Positions 45,145 to 54,737 of a stretch of DNA of 64,000 bases are shown here, piece by piece; the first letter of the stretch is position 1, and every line of letters begins with the position of its first letter. The DNA is from Marinobacter sp. F4216 (lineage in GTDB: Bacteria; Pseudomonadota; Gammaproteobacteria; Pseudomonadales; Oleiphilaceae), in the NCBI RefSeq assembly GCF_019931195.1, contig NZ_JAIOUO010000009.1, positions 62,001-126,000 on the forward strand, read 5' to 3'. Made by a program: the position numbers and the translations under genes. The notes below the pieces were generated by a model. That model saw only the letters and a list, made by a program, of their open reading frames with translations, was not told the DNA's origin and ran no database searches.

Positions 45145-45978
45145 TTATTGTTTGCCTGCCAGTTGTTCCGCCATTTCCTCTGATCGCTTGAAGGCCGTGG
45201 TATAGGCTGTCTGGAACAGGTCACGAAGACCGCCCTCTTCAAACGCGTGGATGGCGCGCTCGGTCACGCCGCCCGGGGACATGACGTTCTGTTTCAGTTG
45301 TGCGGGGTCGTGCTCGCTGCGGGCGGCCATCTCGGCGGCGCCCGCCATGGTCTGAATGGCGAGTGAGCGAGCGGTGTCATCCGCCATGCCCGCATTCTTC
45401 GCCGCCTCTTCCAGTGCTTCCAGCATCAGGAAAAAGTAGGCCGGGCCACAGCCAGACAGCGCGGTTACGCCATGGAGCATGTTTTCCTCTTCAACCCACA
45501 GTGCAATGCCAATGCTCTCAAAGGCCTTCTGTACCATGGTCTTTTGTTCATCGCTAACGCGGTCGTTGGCGTAAAGGCCTGCCGCGCCTTTGCCGACCAG
45601 GGACGGGGTGTTGGGCATCACCCTGGCGACAGGGAGTCCGCCGCCCAGCCATTGATCCAGTGTGTCGGCGGTCAGGCCGGCGGCGATGGAAACCATCAGC
45701 GGTCGAGTGTTCTGGACCACCGGTGCGATGTCATGGCACACGTCGGCCATCACCTGTGGCTTGACGGCGAGGATGACTATATCCGCCTGCTGGGCGCAGT
45801 GACGGTTATCGGTGGTGACGCTCACTCCGAACTGTTTGCGAACGGACTGCAGGTGGCCGTCGTCCGGAGCGCTGACCCAGATGTTTTCGGCTTTGTAGCC
45901 GTGATCGAGCATGCCGCCAATGATGGCGCTGGCCATGTTGCCGGCACCAATGAACGAGATGGTTGGTGATTTGCTCAA
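45145..45978 (-). CDS. proC: Pyrroline-5-carboxylate reductase
   Basis: A 277-residue NAD(P)H enzyme for the last step of proline synthesis. SFIGAGNMASAIIGGML is the Rossmann loop, VKPQVMADV and ARVMPNTPSLVGKGAAGLY are family motifs, and SPGGVTERAIHAFEEGGL is the C-terminal signature. It lies between yggS and yggT in the common three-gene order. Confidence 0.96.
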   Translation of the reverse strand: MSKSPTISFIGAGNMASAIIGGMLDHGYKAENIWVSAPDDGHLQSVRKQFGVSVTTDNRHCAQQADIVILAVKPQVMADVCHDIAPVVQNTRPLMVSIAAGLTADTLDQWLGGGLPVARVMPNTPSLVGKGAAGLYANDRVSDEQKTMVQKAFESIGIALWVEEENMLHGVTALSGCGPAYFFLMLEALEEAAKNAGMADDTARSLAIQTMAGAAEMAARSEHDPAQLKQNVMSPGGVTERAIHAFEEGGLRDLFQTAYTTAFKRSEEMAEQLAGKQ

Positions 45979-46049
45979 GGTTTACTCCACAGGTTGGTCG
46001 TGTAAATCGATAGCGTCGTTGGTGCTGATCATAGCAGGAACGACTGGCC

Positions 46050-46754
46050 TCAGTCCTTGGCTGGCCTTTTTCCGAAAATAGCGGTCCCCACCCTGACCCA
46101 GGTTGAACCCTCAGCCACCGCCAGTTCCATGTCGCCGGACATGCCCATGGACAGTGTGTCCAGCGGACCGGCCTCCGGGAATGAGTGCTTCAGTTCCCGC
46201 AGTGCATTGGCGAGTTGACGGAAGCTCAGCCGCAGATCGGCTTCCGGCTGATCCGGGTCAGGGATTGCCATCAGGCCCCGTAAGGCGATGTTGGGGAGTT
46301 CGCCGATGTCCCTCGCCAGCTCAGGCAGTGCGTCCAGAGTACACCCGGCCTTGGTGTCTTCGTTATTGATATTGATCTGAATGCAAATATTCAATGGCGG
46401 TTGATCAGATTCCCGCTGCTCGCTGAGCCGGCGGGCGATTTTCAGGCGATCGACGCTGTGCACCCAGTCGAACGCCCGGGCGATTTGCCGGGTCTTGTTG
46501 GACTGGATCGGACCGATGAAATGCCACTCGATATCCGGCAGATCTGACAGCGTTTCAATCTTGTCGAGTGCTTCCTGCAGGTAGTTCTCACCGAAGGCGG
46601 TTTGCCCGGCGGCAACGGCCTCGCGAATGTCCTCCGCAGGGCGGGTCTTGCTCACCGCCAGCAGGCGCACGGCGCCTGGCTCGCGGCCTGTCTGTAATGT
46701 TGCTTTTTGTATGCGTCGGGTTACGCTCCCGATGTTGTCTGCTATGCTGCTCAT
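46050..46754 (-). CDS. yggS: PLP homeostasis protein YggS
   Basis: A 234-residue fold-type III PLP-binding protein. The PLP lysine is in LLAVSKTRPAEDI, followed by GENYLQEALDKI, EWHFIGPIQSNKTRQIA and the late LSMGMSGDMELAVAEGSTWVRVGTAIFG. It buffers pyridoxal phosphate and affects amino-acid pools. The start at 46754 gives the standard N-terminus, although its ribosome-binding site is weak. Divergent from pilT. Confidence 0.93.
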   Translation of the reverse strand: MSSIADNIGSVTRRIQKATLQTGREPGAVRLLAVSKTRPAEDIREAVAAGQTAFGENYLQEALDKIETLSDLPDIEWHFIGPIQSNKTRQIARAFDWVHSVDRLKIARRLSEQRESDQPPLNICIQININNEDTKAGCTLDALPELARDIGELPNIALRGLMAIPDPDQPEADLRLSFRQLANALRELKHSFPEAGPLDTLSMGMSGDMELAVAEGSTWVRVGTAIFGKRPAKD

Positions 46755-46897
46755 CGTGCGAGTTTGCCTGGTCCGATCGGTCACTTTTGGGGGTGACACG
46801 TTACCCGCAGGTTGCTGAATTGCCAAGTGATCTGAGGCGGACACTCCATCGGGCGATAGCTCCCAGATAAGAAAGATAATGCCTTCCGAGGAACCCT

Positions 46898-47932
46898 ATG
46901 GATATTACTGAACTGCTTGCCTTTTCGGCCAAACAGGGTGCGTCTGACTTGCACCTGTCTGCCGGCCTGCCGCCAATGATTCGTGTTGACGGTGATGTAC
47001 GTCGTATCAACCTGCCGCCCATGGAGCACAAAGAGGTGCACGGGCTGATCTACGACATTATGAACGACAAGCAGCGTAAGGACTACGAGGAGTTCCTGGA
47101 GACCGATTTCTCCTTCGAGGTGCCGGGTGTTGCCCGTTTCCGTGTTAACGCCTTCAACCAGAACCGGGGCGCCGGTGCAGTCTTCCGGACCATCCCGTCC
47201 AAGGTTCTGACCATGGAAGACCTGGGCATGGGACAGGTGTTCAAGGACATCGCTTCAACACCGCGCGGTCTGGTGTTGGTGACTGGGCCGACCGGTTCCG
47301 GTAAGTCCACCACGCTGGCGGCGATGATGGACTATATCAACGATACCCGGTACGAACACATCCTCACCATCGAGGATCCGATCGAATTCGTACACGATTC
47401 CAAGAAGTGTCTGGTGAACCAGCGGGAAGTGCACCGGGACACCCTGGGCTTCAACGAAGCACTGCGTTCAGCGCTGCGGGAAGACCCCGATATCATCCTG
47501 GTGGGTGAGCTTCGGGACCTGGAAACCATTCGCCTGGCACTGACCGCGGCGGAAACCGGTCACCTGGTTTTCGGCACCCTGCACACCACCTCCGCCGCCA
47601 AGACCATCGACCGTGTGGTTGACGTATTCCCGGCCGAAGAGAAGTCCATGGTTCGTTCCATGCTCTCGGAATCTCTGCAGGCGGTTATTTCCCAGACCCT
47701 GATGAAAAAGATGGGGGGCGGCCGGGTGGCAGCCCACGAGATCATGATCGGCACCGCAGCCATCCGGAACCTGATCCGGGAAGACAAGATCGCCCAGATG
47801 TATTCGTCTATCCAGACCGGCGGGTCAATCGGCATGCAGACCCTGGACCAGTGCCTCGAGCGGTTGCTGCAGAAGGGACTGATTTCCAGGGAAGCGGCGC
47901 GCGCCAAGGCCAAGATGCCGGATAATTTCTGA
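46898..47932 (+). CDS. pilT: Type IV pilus retraction ATPase PilT
   Basis: A 344-residue hexameric ATPase that depolymerises pilin and drives twitching. N-terminal PAS-like domain (DLHLSAGLPPMIRVDGDVRR), Walker A GPTGSGKSTT, Asp box EDPIEFVH, Walker B IILVGELRD, His box HLVFGTLHTTSAAKTIDR, and the AIRNLIRE motif of PilT are all present. GAGGAACCCT precedes the ATG. PilU follows 38 bases later. Confidence 0.97.
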   Translation: MDITELLAFSAKQGASDLHLSAGLPPMIRVDGDVRRINLPPMEHKEVHGLIYDIMNDKQRKDYEEFLETDFSFEVPGVARFRVNAFNQNRGAGAVFRTIPSKVLTMEDLGMGQVFKDIASTPRGLVLVTGPTGSGKSTTLAAMMDYINDTRYEHILTIEDPIEFVHDSKKCLVNQREVHRDTLGFNEALRSALREDPDIILVGELRDLETIRLALTAAETGHLVFGTLHTTSAAKTIDRVVDVFPAEEKSMVRSMLSESLQAVISQTLMKKMGGGRVAAHEIMIGTAAIRNLIREDKIAQMYSSIQTGGSIGMQTLDQCLERLLQKGLISREAARAKAKMPDNF

Positions 47933-47970
47933 TTTGAGATTGAACTAAAACAAGTACTACAGGTGTTCTC

Positions 47971-49092
47971 ATGGAATTCGAAAAGCTGCTTCGCTTGATG
48001 GTGGAAAAAGGGGGCTCGGACCTGTTCATTACGGCCGGTGTTCCGCCCAGCATGAAGGTCAATGGCAAGGTGCTTCCCGTGACCAAGAACGCGCTGACGC
48101 CGGAGCAGACCCGGGAGCTGGTCTACGGCTCTATGAACGATAGGCAGCGGGCTGAGTTCGAAGAAACCCATGAGTGCAACTTCGCGATCAGTGCCCGGGG
48201 AATCGGGCGTTTCCGTGTGAGCGCGTTCTTCCAGCGCAACCTGTGCGGCATGGTGTTGCGTCGTATTGAGGTGAAGATCCCGCAGATTGATGATCTGGCG
48301 TTGCCGGACGTCATCAAGGATCTGGCAATGACCAAGCGTGGCCTGATCATCTTCGTCGGCGCTACCGGTACCGGTAAATCCACCTCGCTGGCGGCCATGC
48401 TGGGGCATCGTAACCGGAACAGTCGCGGGCACATCATTTCCATCGAAGACCCGATCGAATTCGTGCACCAGCATCAGGGCTGCATCGTCACCCAGCGGGA
48501 AGTGGGTATCGACACCGAGAGCTTTGAGGTGGCCTTGAAGAACACTCTGCGCCAGGCGCCGGACGTCATCCTGATCGGTGAGGTACGAACCAAGCAGACC
48601 ATGGAATACGCCGTTCAGTTTGCCGAGACCGGGCACCTGTGTCTGGCCACTCTGCACGCGAACAACGCGAACCAGGCGCTGGACCGGATTATCCAGTTCT
48701 TCCCGGCCGAGCAGCACAACCAGATCTGGATGGATTTGTCCCTCAACCTGAAGGCCATCGTGGCCCAGCAGTTGGTGCCGACACCCGACGGCCAGGGACG
48801 TAAGGCGGTGGTGGAAGTCCTGATTAATTCCCCGTTGGCGGCGGATCTGATCCGAAAGGGCGAGGTGCATAAGCTCAAAGAGTTGATGTCCAAATCCAAT
48901 GAAGGCGGCATGCAGACCTTCGACCAGGCGCTTTACAGGTTGTATGCTGAAGGATCGATCACCTACGAGGACGCTCTGGCACACGCCGATTCGGCGAACG
49001 ACCTGCGTCTGATGATCAAACTGGGTGCTGATGCCCAAGGTGCGGATAAGTTGTCATCCACGGTCGACCGGTTGTCGATTCAGGACGATTAA
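47971..49092 (+). CDS. pilU: Type IV pilus retraction ATPase PilU
   Basis: A 373-residue PilT paralogue that assists retraction in a PilT-dependent way. It carries GATGTGKSTSLAAMLGHRN (Walker A), SIEDPIEFVHQHQGC, LIGEVRTKQTM and HLCLATLHANNANQALDRI. The C-terminal tail beyond the ATPase (after GSITYEDALAHADSANDLRL) is the PilU-type extension. Same operon as pilT. Confidence 0.96.
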   Translation: MEFEKLLRLMVEKGGSDLFITAGVPPSMKVNGKVLPVTKNALTPEQTRELVYGSMNDRQRAEFEETHECNFAISARGIGRFRVSAFFQRNLCGMVLRRIEVKIPQIDDLALPDVIKDLAMTKRGLIIFVGATGTGKSTSLAAMLGHRNRNSRGHIISIEDPIEFVHQHQGCIVTQREVGIDTESFEVALKNTLRQAPDVILIGEVRTKQTMEYAVQFAETGHLCLATLHANNANQALDRIIQFFPAEQHNQIWMDLSLNLKAIVAQQLVPTPDGQGRKAVVEVLINSPLAADLIRKGEVHKLKELMSKSNEGGMQTFDQALYRLYAEGSITYEDALAHADSANDLRLMIKLGADAQGADKLSSTVDRLSIQDD

Positions 49093-49137
49093 TTTCAGCT
49101 CACTAATCGGTAGTTTCTGAATCAGTAGGTTTCATAT

Positions 49138-49167
49138 TTGAGGCCGAAGGCATGTGCTGCGTATACT
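49138..49167 (+). promoter_or_regulatory. Sigma-70-like promoter of fadL
   Basis: TTGAGG, 18 bases, TATACT, ending 34 bases before the fadL ATG. Confidence 0.55.
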
Positions 49168-49201
49168 CCGCGCCCTTTACTGTCCGGAGGATACTGCGCA
49201 T

Positions 49202-50656
49202 ATGAAAACTTCCTGCCCGCATAAGACCTTACGCCTTACCGCACTGGCAGCCCTGGTTGCCCCGACTGCGTCCCTGGCTGGCGGCTTTGCTCTGAACGAG
49301 CAGAGTGCCAGTGCCATCGGGGTAGCCAATGCCGGTGTCGCTGCCAATCCAGAAAATGCCACCACCGTCCTGTTTAACCCCGCCGGCATGAGCCAGCTCT
49401 CGGGCACCAATCTCTCGTTTGGTGCGGCGCTGCTGGATATTGATGCGGAAGCGAAGGCTGGCACGATTTCCGCCCAGCGTCAGGTTCCTCAGGTGCCTAT
49501 TGAGCCGGCAGGTAACGGCGGGGACATTGCTGATCTGGCCGTTCTGCCGAATTTCTATCTCACCCATGAAGTGAATGAGTCCATCGATGTGGGATTTGGT
49601 ATTCATGCTCCCTACGGTTTGGCTGCGGACTATCAGAACGATTTCGCCGGGCGCTTTTTTGCTGATAAGACTGAGTTGACTGCCATCGCATTTACGCCGT
49701 CGATCGCTCTCAGCAACGGTGAAGGCCTGTCTATGGGGGTTGGGCTGAATATCATCTACGCAGAGGGTAGGCTGTCCCGATACTCAGATCCGAGCGGGAT
49801 AGTATTTCGCCAGGCTCTCGCAGGTGGTGCTGATCCGGCAACCGCCGCCGCAACCGCAGCTGCCGTTGTGGGGAGCCTTCCGGCGGAGCCCTACTCTGAT
49901 GTTGAAGGGGACGACGTGGGGGGCACTTTCCGAGTGGGCTTCCTCTATGAACTTTCGGACCGCACCCAATTTGGTCTGACCGCACAGACCGGGACGGAGC
50001 TTAAGCTAGAAGGCGATATCAGCGTGTCGAACTTTCCCGTCGTAAGTCCGACCGGAATCTCGACCACCACCCTGACGGAAGAGGTTGAAGTTCCGGCGGC
50101 CATCCCGGAGAGCATCACCTTCGGCGCTCGTCATGACTTAACCTCTGACGTGACGCTGTTAGCGGGTGCGACCTACGCCAGGTGGAGCCGGTTCGAAGAA
50201 TTGGACATTCGCAGTCGCGAGGGTAATGCCGGGCAGGTTTCTTCCGCTCTGGGACTCACGCCGGGAGAGACCGAGAGCGATCCGATTTCCCATGTTACTG
50301 AAGATTGGAAAAACACCTGGCAGTTCAATCTGGGTGGTATCTGGCAAGCTACACCGGCATGGGCCTTCAAGGCGGGTTATGCATGGGATGAGTCGCCGGT
50401 TCAGGACTTTGTGACTGCGCGCATCCCCTCAGAAGACCGACACTGGCTAACCCTGGGAGCCCAGTGGAAGGACGCGCAAAGCGGCTGGACGGTGGATGGG
50501 GCGCTGGGCACCCTGATTTTTGTTGACGATGGCAAGGTCGATGACCGTGAATACTCCCATGAGAATCCGACGGTGCAGAGCACCCCTGCCAACTACCAGG
50601 CTGAATATGACCTGAGCGCATGGAGCGCGTCCATACAGGTCAGCAAGTCGTTCTAG
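49202..50656 (+). CDS. fadL: FadL family outer-membrane transporter
   Basis: A 484-residue barrel protein for uptake of long-chain fatty acids or other hydrophobic compounds. Signal peptide (ALAALVAPTASLAGG), then the FadL hatch GGFALNEQSASAIGVANAGVAA and the NPA motif FNPAGMSQLSG, and the outer-membrane C-terminal phenylalanine (SKSF). An in-frame ATG or other start upstream (49154) would not give a signal peptide; ATG 49202 follows GGAGG. Confidence 0.92.
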   Translation: MKTSCPHKTLRLTALAALVAPTASLAGGFALNEQSASAIGVANAGVAANPENATTVLFNPAGMSQLSGTNLSFGAALLDIDAEAKAGTISAQRQVPQVPIEPAGNGGDIADLAVLPNFYLTHEVNESIDVGFGIHAPYGLAADYQNDFAGRFFADKTELTAIAFTPSIALSNGEGLSMGVGLNIIYAEGRLSRYSDPSGIVFRQALAGGADPATAAATAAAVVGSLPAEPYSDVEGDDVGGTFRVGFLYELSDRTQFGLTAQTGTELKLEGDISVSNFPVVSPTGISTTTLTEEVEVPAAIPESITFGARHDLTSDVTLLAGATYARWSRFEELDIRSREGNAGQVSSALGLTPGETESDPISHVTEDWKNTWQFNLGGIWQATPAWAFKAGYAWDESPVQDFVTARIPSEDRHWLTLGAQWKDAQSGWTVDGALGTLIFVDDGKVDDREYSHENPTVQSTPANYQAEYDLSAWSASIQVSKSF

Positions 50657-50692
50657 GAACGACCTGCCGAAGTGGGTTGACCGGTTTGCCGA

Positions 50693-51076
50693 TCAGCCCA
50701 CGACCTGCCCGCGATACATTCTTTTGGATTTTTGCGGGGGAGGTGACTCTGATACCTCCTGTTTTGATCTCGAGGAAGCTGGCTCCTCACCACCAAGAAC
50801 TTGCCCGCGATACATCCTCTTGGGAGGCTGTTCGGACGTTTCCTCGTCCTCCGGCAGGCTGAGTTGCGGCACCTTCTCCTGAAGGGTCTCAAAGGCGCGT
50901 GTCAGGTGAGAGGAGCGCGATTTGCTCGCGTACTTTGCCAGTTGCTGTTCGAGGTGCTCTTCCGTGAGGTGCAGTTTCACGCCGAACTCTGATTGGATCA
51001 GGCGTCGGCATTGGTGAAACAGTTTGAGCAGGCTCGGGTCCAGCAACCAGTGGCGTTCTGATGCCAGTGATGTCAT
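50693..51076 (-). CDS. Hypothetical protein with repeated C-terminal KRMYRGQV motif
   Basis: A ~127-residue soluble protein. The N-terminal ~75 residues look helical (SLLKLFHQCRRLIQSEFGVKLHL), followed by a charged, low-complexity region that contains KRMYRGQVLG and, as the very C-terminus, KRMYRGQVVG. The second copy ends the protein. I know no family with certainty; short MYRGQ-like motifs occur in unrelated small proteins. GAGG lies 8 bases before the ATG at 51076. It sits downstream of polA on the same strand, 246 bases after its stop. Confidence 0.6.
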   Translation of the reverse strand: MTSLASERHWLLDPSLLKLFHQCRRLIQSEFGVKLHLTEEHLEQQLAKYASKSRSSHLTRAFETLQEKVPQLSLPEDEETSEQPPKRMYRGQVLGGEEPASSRSKQEVSESPPPQKSKRMYRGQVVG

Positions 51077-51253
51077 GGATACTGCCTCGGTCTCTAGTGT
51101 CACAACAAGGGTGGCGAATGCACTCATCCAATTGAGCGTTTGTCACCCGACACAGTAAGTAAGGCAGGAAGTGTGCCGCTTTTCACAAAAAGGCCGGCAG
51201 GGCCGTTGTGGGGCGGTTTTGCGTGACAGTTGGGCAGAGAGGTTGCGGGCAGG

Positions 51254-51284
51254 GTGCACCGATGCCTGTCAAATTTCGGTGCAC
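51254..51284. repeat. Inverted repeat after polA
   Basis: GTGCACCGA (51254-51262) and TCGGTGCAC (51276-51284) form a perfect 9-bp stem with a 13-base loop, about 40 bases past the polA stop. No T-run; possible Rho-assisted terminator or mRNA 3'-end hairpin. Confidence 0.65.
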
Positions 51285-51322
51285 GCCTATATCACTTTGC
51301 CCGGTTTTGGTGAGCTCCAGTC

Positions 51323-54049
51323 CTAGTGGGCCTCGTCCCAGTTGTCGCCGACGCCAGCCTCCACCAGCAGCGGGACATCGAGTTCTGCGGCGGCAGACAT
51401 TCTCTCGACCAACCCTTCACGGATTGCATCGACACAGTCTTCCTGAACTTCAAGAATCAGTTCGTCGTGCACCTGCATGGTCATTCGGGCCTTCTCGGCA
51501 TGCTCCTGGGTCAGCCAGTGATCGATCTCGATCATCGCCCGTTTGATGATGTCTGCCGCTGTGCCCTGCATTGGTGCGTTAATGGCCGTGCGCTCGGCAG
51601 CCTGTTGCATCTGTTTGTTCCGGGCATTGATTTCCGGCAGGTAGAGGCGCCGGCCAAACAGGGTTTCAACGAAGCCATCCTCATGGGCCTGCTTCCGTAT
51701 GTTGTCCATATAGCTCAAAACGCCCGGGTACCGTTCGAAATAGCGGTCGATGTATTGCTGGGCGACTTTACGCTCCACACCCAGTTGGCGGGACAGGCCA
51801 AAAGCCGACATGCCATAGATCAGACCAAAGTTAATGGCCTTGGCGCTCCGGCGCTGATCGGCTGAAACCTCTTCCAGCGATACCCCGAAAACTTCGGCGG
51901 CCGTCGCCTTGTGAATGTCTTCCCCGTGCGCAAAGGCGGTCAACAAGCCTTTGTCACCGGACAGGTGAGCCATGATGCGAAGTTCGATCTGGGAATAATC
52001 CGCTGCTACCAGTTTGTAGCCATCCTGCGCGATGAAGGCCTGCCGGATGCGGCGCCCCTGTTCCGTTCGAATAGGGATGTTCTGCAGATTCGGTTCCGAC
52101 GATGACAGGCGACCGGTGGCCGTAACGGCCTGATGATAGGAGGTATGAACCCGACCGGTACGGTGGTGAATCAGCTCGGGCAGGGTGTCGGTGTAGGTCG
52201 ACTTCAGTTTGCTCAGACTGCGGTGTTCCAGAATCAGTCGGGGCAGTTCGTGCTCGTGGGCCAGTTCCTGCAATACGGGTTCGGCCGTGGACGGCGCGCC
52301 CTTCGGCGTTTTCTTGATCACCGGCAGGCCCAGCTTGTCATAGAAGATGGCCTGCAGTTGCTTGGTAGACCCGAGATTGAAGGTTTCACCCGCCACCTCG
52401 TGGGCTTCCTTTTCCAGTTTCGCCATCCGTTCTGCCAGTTCCTGGCTGTGTTGCCGCAGGGTGCTGGCGCTGATCAGAGTGCCCCGCTGCTCCATACGGG
52501 AGAGTACGGGAACAAGCGGAAGATCAATGTCCTGGTAGACCGCTGCCAGCTTGCCGGTCGCCTTGAGTTGCGGTGCCAAAGTCTGGTGCAGACGCAGGGT
52601 AATGTCGGCGTCTTCCGCGGCATACGGCCCGGCTTTTTCCAGATCAATCTGGTTGAACGTGCGTTGTTTCGCGCCTTTGCCGGCGATTGACTCAAAGCTG
52701 ATGGTTTTCTCGCCCAGGTATTGCATGGCGAGGCTGTCCATATCGTGTCGGGTCGCAACCGAGTTCAGTACGTAGGACTCAAGCATGGTGTCGGCGGCAA
52801 TGCCTTCGAGGGCGATGCCGTGGTTGGCCAGCACATTCTTGTCGTATTTCAGGTTCTGGCCAACTTTCTGGTGTTCGGCCGACTCAAGCAGTGGCTTGAG
52901 CTGTTCCAGTACCGAATCCCGGTCCAGCTGTTCGGGCGCGCCCATGTAATCGTGACCCAGAGGCACATAAGCCGCCTCCCCGGGTTCGATGGCGAAGGAT
53001 ACGCCGACCACTTCTGCATCCATGTAGCGCAGGCTGGTGGTTTCGGTGTCGAACGCAAAGCGTTCTGCTTCCTTCAAGCGTTTCAGCCAGGCATCGAACT
53101 CACTCTGCTCGGTGACGATGCTGTAGCGCTTTTCAGCGAGAGGGGTATCGGTCTTGTCGGTCGAGCTATCCGACGCTTGCGCCTTGTCGTTGCTTTCCAG
53201 CTCGACAACCCATGAGCGGAATTCGTATTCCTTGAACAGGCTCAGCAGTTGCTCGTCGTCCTGATCCTCCGGGCTGAGTTCTTCCAGGCCAAGGTCCAGT
53301 TCGACATCGGTTTTGATCGTAGCCAGTTCACGGCTCAGGGGCAGGGATTCCAGTGCGTCACGAAGGTATTCGCCAATCTTGCCCTTGACCTCGTCGGCAT
53401 GGGACATGACGTTGTCGAGATCGTCGTACTGCTGTAACCATTTTACGGCGGTTTTAGGGCCGCATTTATTCACGCCTGGGATGTTATCCACCTTGTCGCC
53501 CACCAGGGCCAGGTAGTCGATGATCTGGTCCGGTCGGACACCAAATTTCTCCACCACGCCGTCACGATCCATGCGGGTTTCGGTCATGGTGTTGATCAGG
53601 GTGACGTGATCACTCACCAGCTGGGCCATGTCTTTGTCGCCGGTTGAGACCACGACATCAATGCCTTTGTCCGTGGCCTCGTTGGCCAGGGTGCCAATCA
53701 CATCGTCGGCTTCGACGCCGGAAATGATGAGCAACGGCAGGCCCATGGCCCGGATGATGTTGTGGATCGGTTCGATCTGGCTAGCCAGGTCTTCCGGCAT
53801 GGGCGGGCGATTGGCCTTGTACTCCTCGTACATGTCATGGCGGAAGGTTTTTCCTTTGGCGTCAAAGACCACCACGATTTTCGACTCGGGGAAATCCTGC
53901 TCCAGACGTCGAAGCATGCTGATAACGCCCTTGATTGCGCCGGTGGGCTGATCCTTGCTCGTGGTAAGCGGTGGCAATGCGTGGTAGGCGCGGAAAAGAT
54001 AGGACGAACCGTCCACGAGAACGACCGGTGGAGTCTTTTGCTGAGTCAT
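51323..54049 (-). CDS. polA: DNA polymerase I
   Basis: A 908-residue enzyme for Okazaki-fragment processing and repair. The 5'-3' exonuclease domain (VLVDGSSYLFRAYHALPPL at the start) is followed by a 3'-5' exonuclease domain with its DEDD site (FAFDTETTSLRYMDAE), and the polymerase domain (DYSQIELRIMAHLSGD, RRSAKAINFGLIYGMSAFGL, QVHDELILEV). The start is ATG 54049; the frame stays open to 54493 but that part lies antisense to the DUF2782 gene and is not PolA. Confidence 0.97.
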   Translation of the reverse strand: MTQQKTPPVVLVDGSSYLFRAYHALPPLTTSKDQPTGAIKGVISMLRRLEQDFPESKIVVVFDAKGKTFRHDMYEEYKANRPPMPEDLASQIEPIHNIIRAMGLPLLIISGVEADDVIGTLANEATDKGIDVVVSTGDKDMAQLVSDHVTLINTMTETRMDRDGVVEKFGVRPDQIIDYLALVGDKVDNIPGVNKCGPKTAVKWLQQYDDLDNVMSHADEVKGKIGEYLRDALESLPLSRELATIKTDVELDLGLEELSPEDQDDEQLLSLFKEYEFRSWVVELESNDKAQASDSSTDKTDTPLAEKRYSIVTEQSEFDAWLKRLKEAERFAFDTETTSLRYMDAEVVGVSFAIEPGEAAYVPLGHDYMGAPEQLDRDSVLEQLKPLLESAEHQKVGQNLKYDKNVLANHGIALEGIAADTMLESYVLNSVATRHDMDSLAMQYLGEKTISFESIAGKGAKQRTFNQIDLEKAGPYAAEDADITLRLHQTLAPQLKATGKLAAVYQDIDLPLVPVLSRMEQRGTLISASTLRQHSQELAERMAKLEKEAHEVAGETFNLGSTKQLQAIFYDKLGLPVIKKTPKGAPSTAEPVLQELAHEHELPRLILEHRSLSKLKSTYTDTLPELIHHRTGRVHTSYHQAVTATGRLSSSEPNLQNIPIRTEQGRRIRQAFIAQDGYKLVAADYSQIELRIMAHLSGDKGLLTAFAHGEDIHKATAAEVFGVSLEEVSADQRRSAKAINFGLIYGMSAFGLSRQLGVERKVAQQYIDRYFERYPGVLSYMDNIRKQAHEDGFVETLFGRRLYLPEINARNKQMQQAAERTAINAPMQGTAADIIKRAMIEIDHWLTQEHAEKARMTMQVHDELILEVQEDCVDAIREGLVERMSAAAELDVPLLVEAGVGDNWDEAH

Positions 54050-54136
54050 GTCAAAACGGGTCCGGATTTCAATTGAAGCGTGGGTTGGCTTGTGCAACTC
54101 TGTACGGAATTCGAATGGCAGAAGGGTACCACGAAA

Positions 54137-54478
54137 ATGAAGCCAATCGCTTTCTCCCTCGGCGGCCTGATGATTGTGCTTTCGATGGCGGTTTCGGCCC
54201 AGGACAGCGGGGTGCTGGATGAGAATCTGGTTCAGACTCCGGACGAACCGGTGGTGATTACCGACTACGCGCCCGACGGTGATGCGCCCCAGATTGTCAT
54301 CCGGCCGGGCGATGATGCGGTGTTCTATGAATACCGGGTCAACGGCCAGATTGTCGAAATCAAGGTGGTGCCGGAAGTCGGACCTGAATACTACCTCGTG
54401 CCGAGCGACGGCGGTGGTTGGATTCGGGAAACTGAGTCCGACATGCTGGTGCCCAGCTGGGTGCTGTTCCGCTGGTAA
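54137..54478 (+). CDS. DUF2782 periplasmic protein
   Basis: A 113-residue protein with a Sec signal (MKPIAFSLGGLMIVLSMAVSAQ) and the small DUF2782 domain: PQIVIRPGDDAVFYEYRVNGQIVEIKVVP, then GPEYYLVPSDGG and a C-terminal WVLFRW. The function is unknown; the gene is divergent from polA in many gammaproteobacteria, as here. Confidence 0.88.
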   Translation: MKPIAFSLGGLMIVLSMAVSAQDSGVLDENLVQTPDEPVVITDYAPDGDAPQIVIRPGDDAVFYEYRVNGQIVEIKVVPEVGPEYYLVPSDGGGWIRETESDMLVPSWVLFRW

Positions 54479-54737
54479 GGACCCTGGTCCCACCTCCCCC
54501 TTGTTTTAGTTCGGCGCAGAGGATTTCTGCCTTTCACGGTTCGAACAAAACACTCTCCAGGGCGCGGATATCAGGACCATGGCAGCCGGGTAAAACTACG
54601 TATCGCCCATGGCTTTGCTTTTAGTATGAACATTCTAATTTTTCTCCGTAACATGAAGGTCGGATATCAGAGAAGGTCGGCAGTTTTAGCTTGGTCGCCT
54701 GACTCTAAGCACTTTCAGAAAACCAAGGAGAAATGAC

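Noticed and set aside
47560..49038. A 492-codon minus-strand ORF opposite pilT-pilU
   Set aside because: Both pilus ATPases are complete and motif-rich on the plus strand; the antisense frame spans two genes and has no recognisable fold.
51128..51322. A Spot 42-like sRNA downstream of polA
   Set aside because: Enterobacteria have spf next to polA, but the interval here shows only one hairpin without a T-run and no resemblance that I can see.
54050..54493. An N-terminal extension of polA to 54493
   Set aside because: It would be antisense to the DUF2782 gene with signal peptide, and PolA starts normally with VLVDGSSYLFRAYH near ATG 54049.
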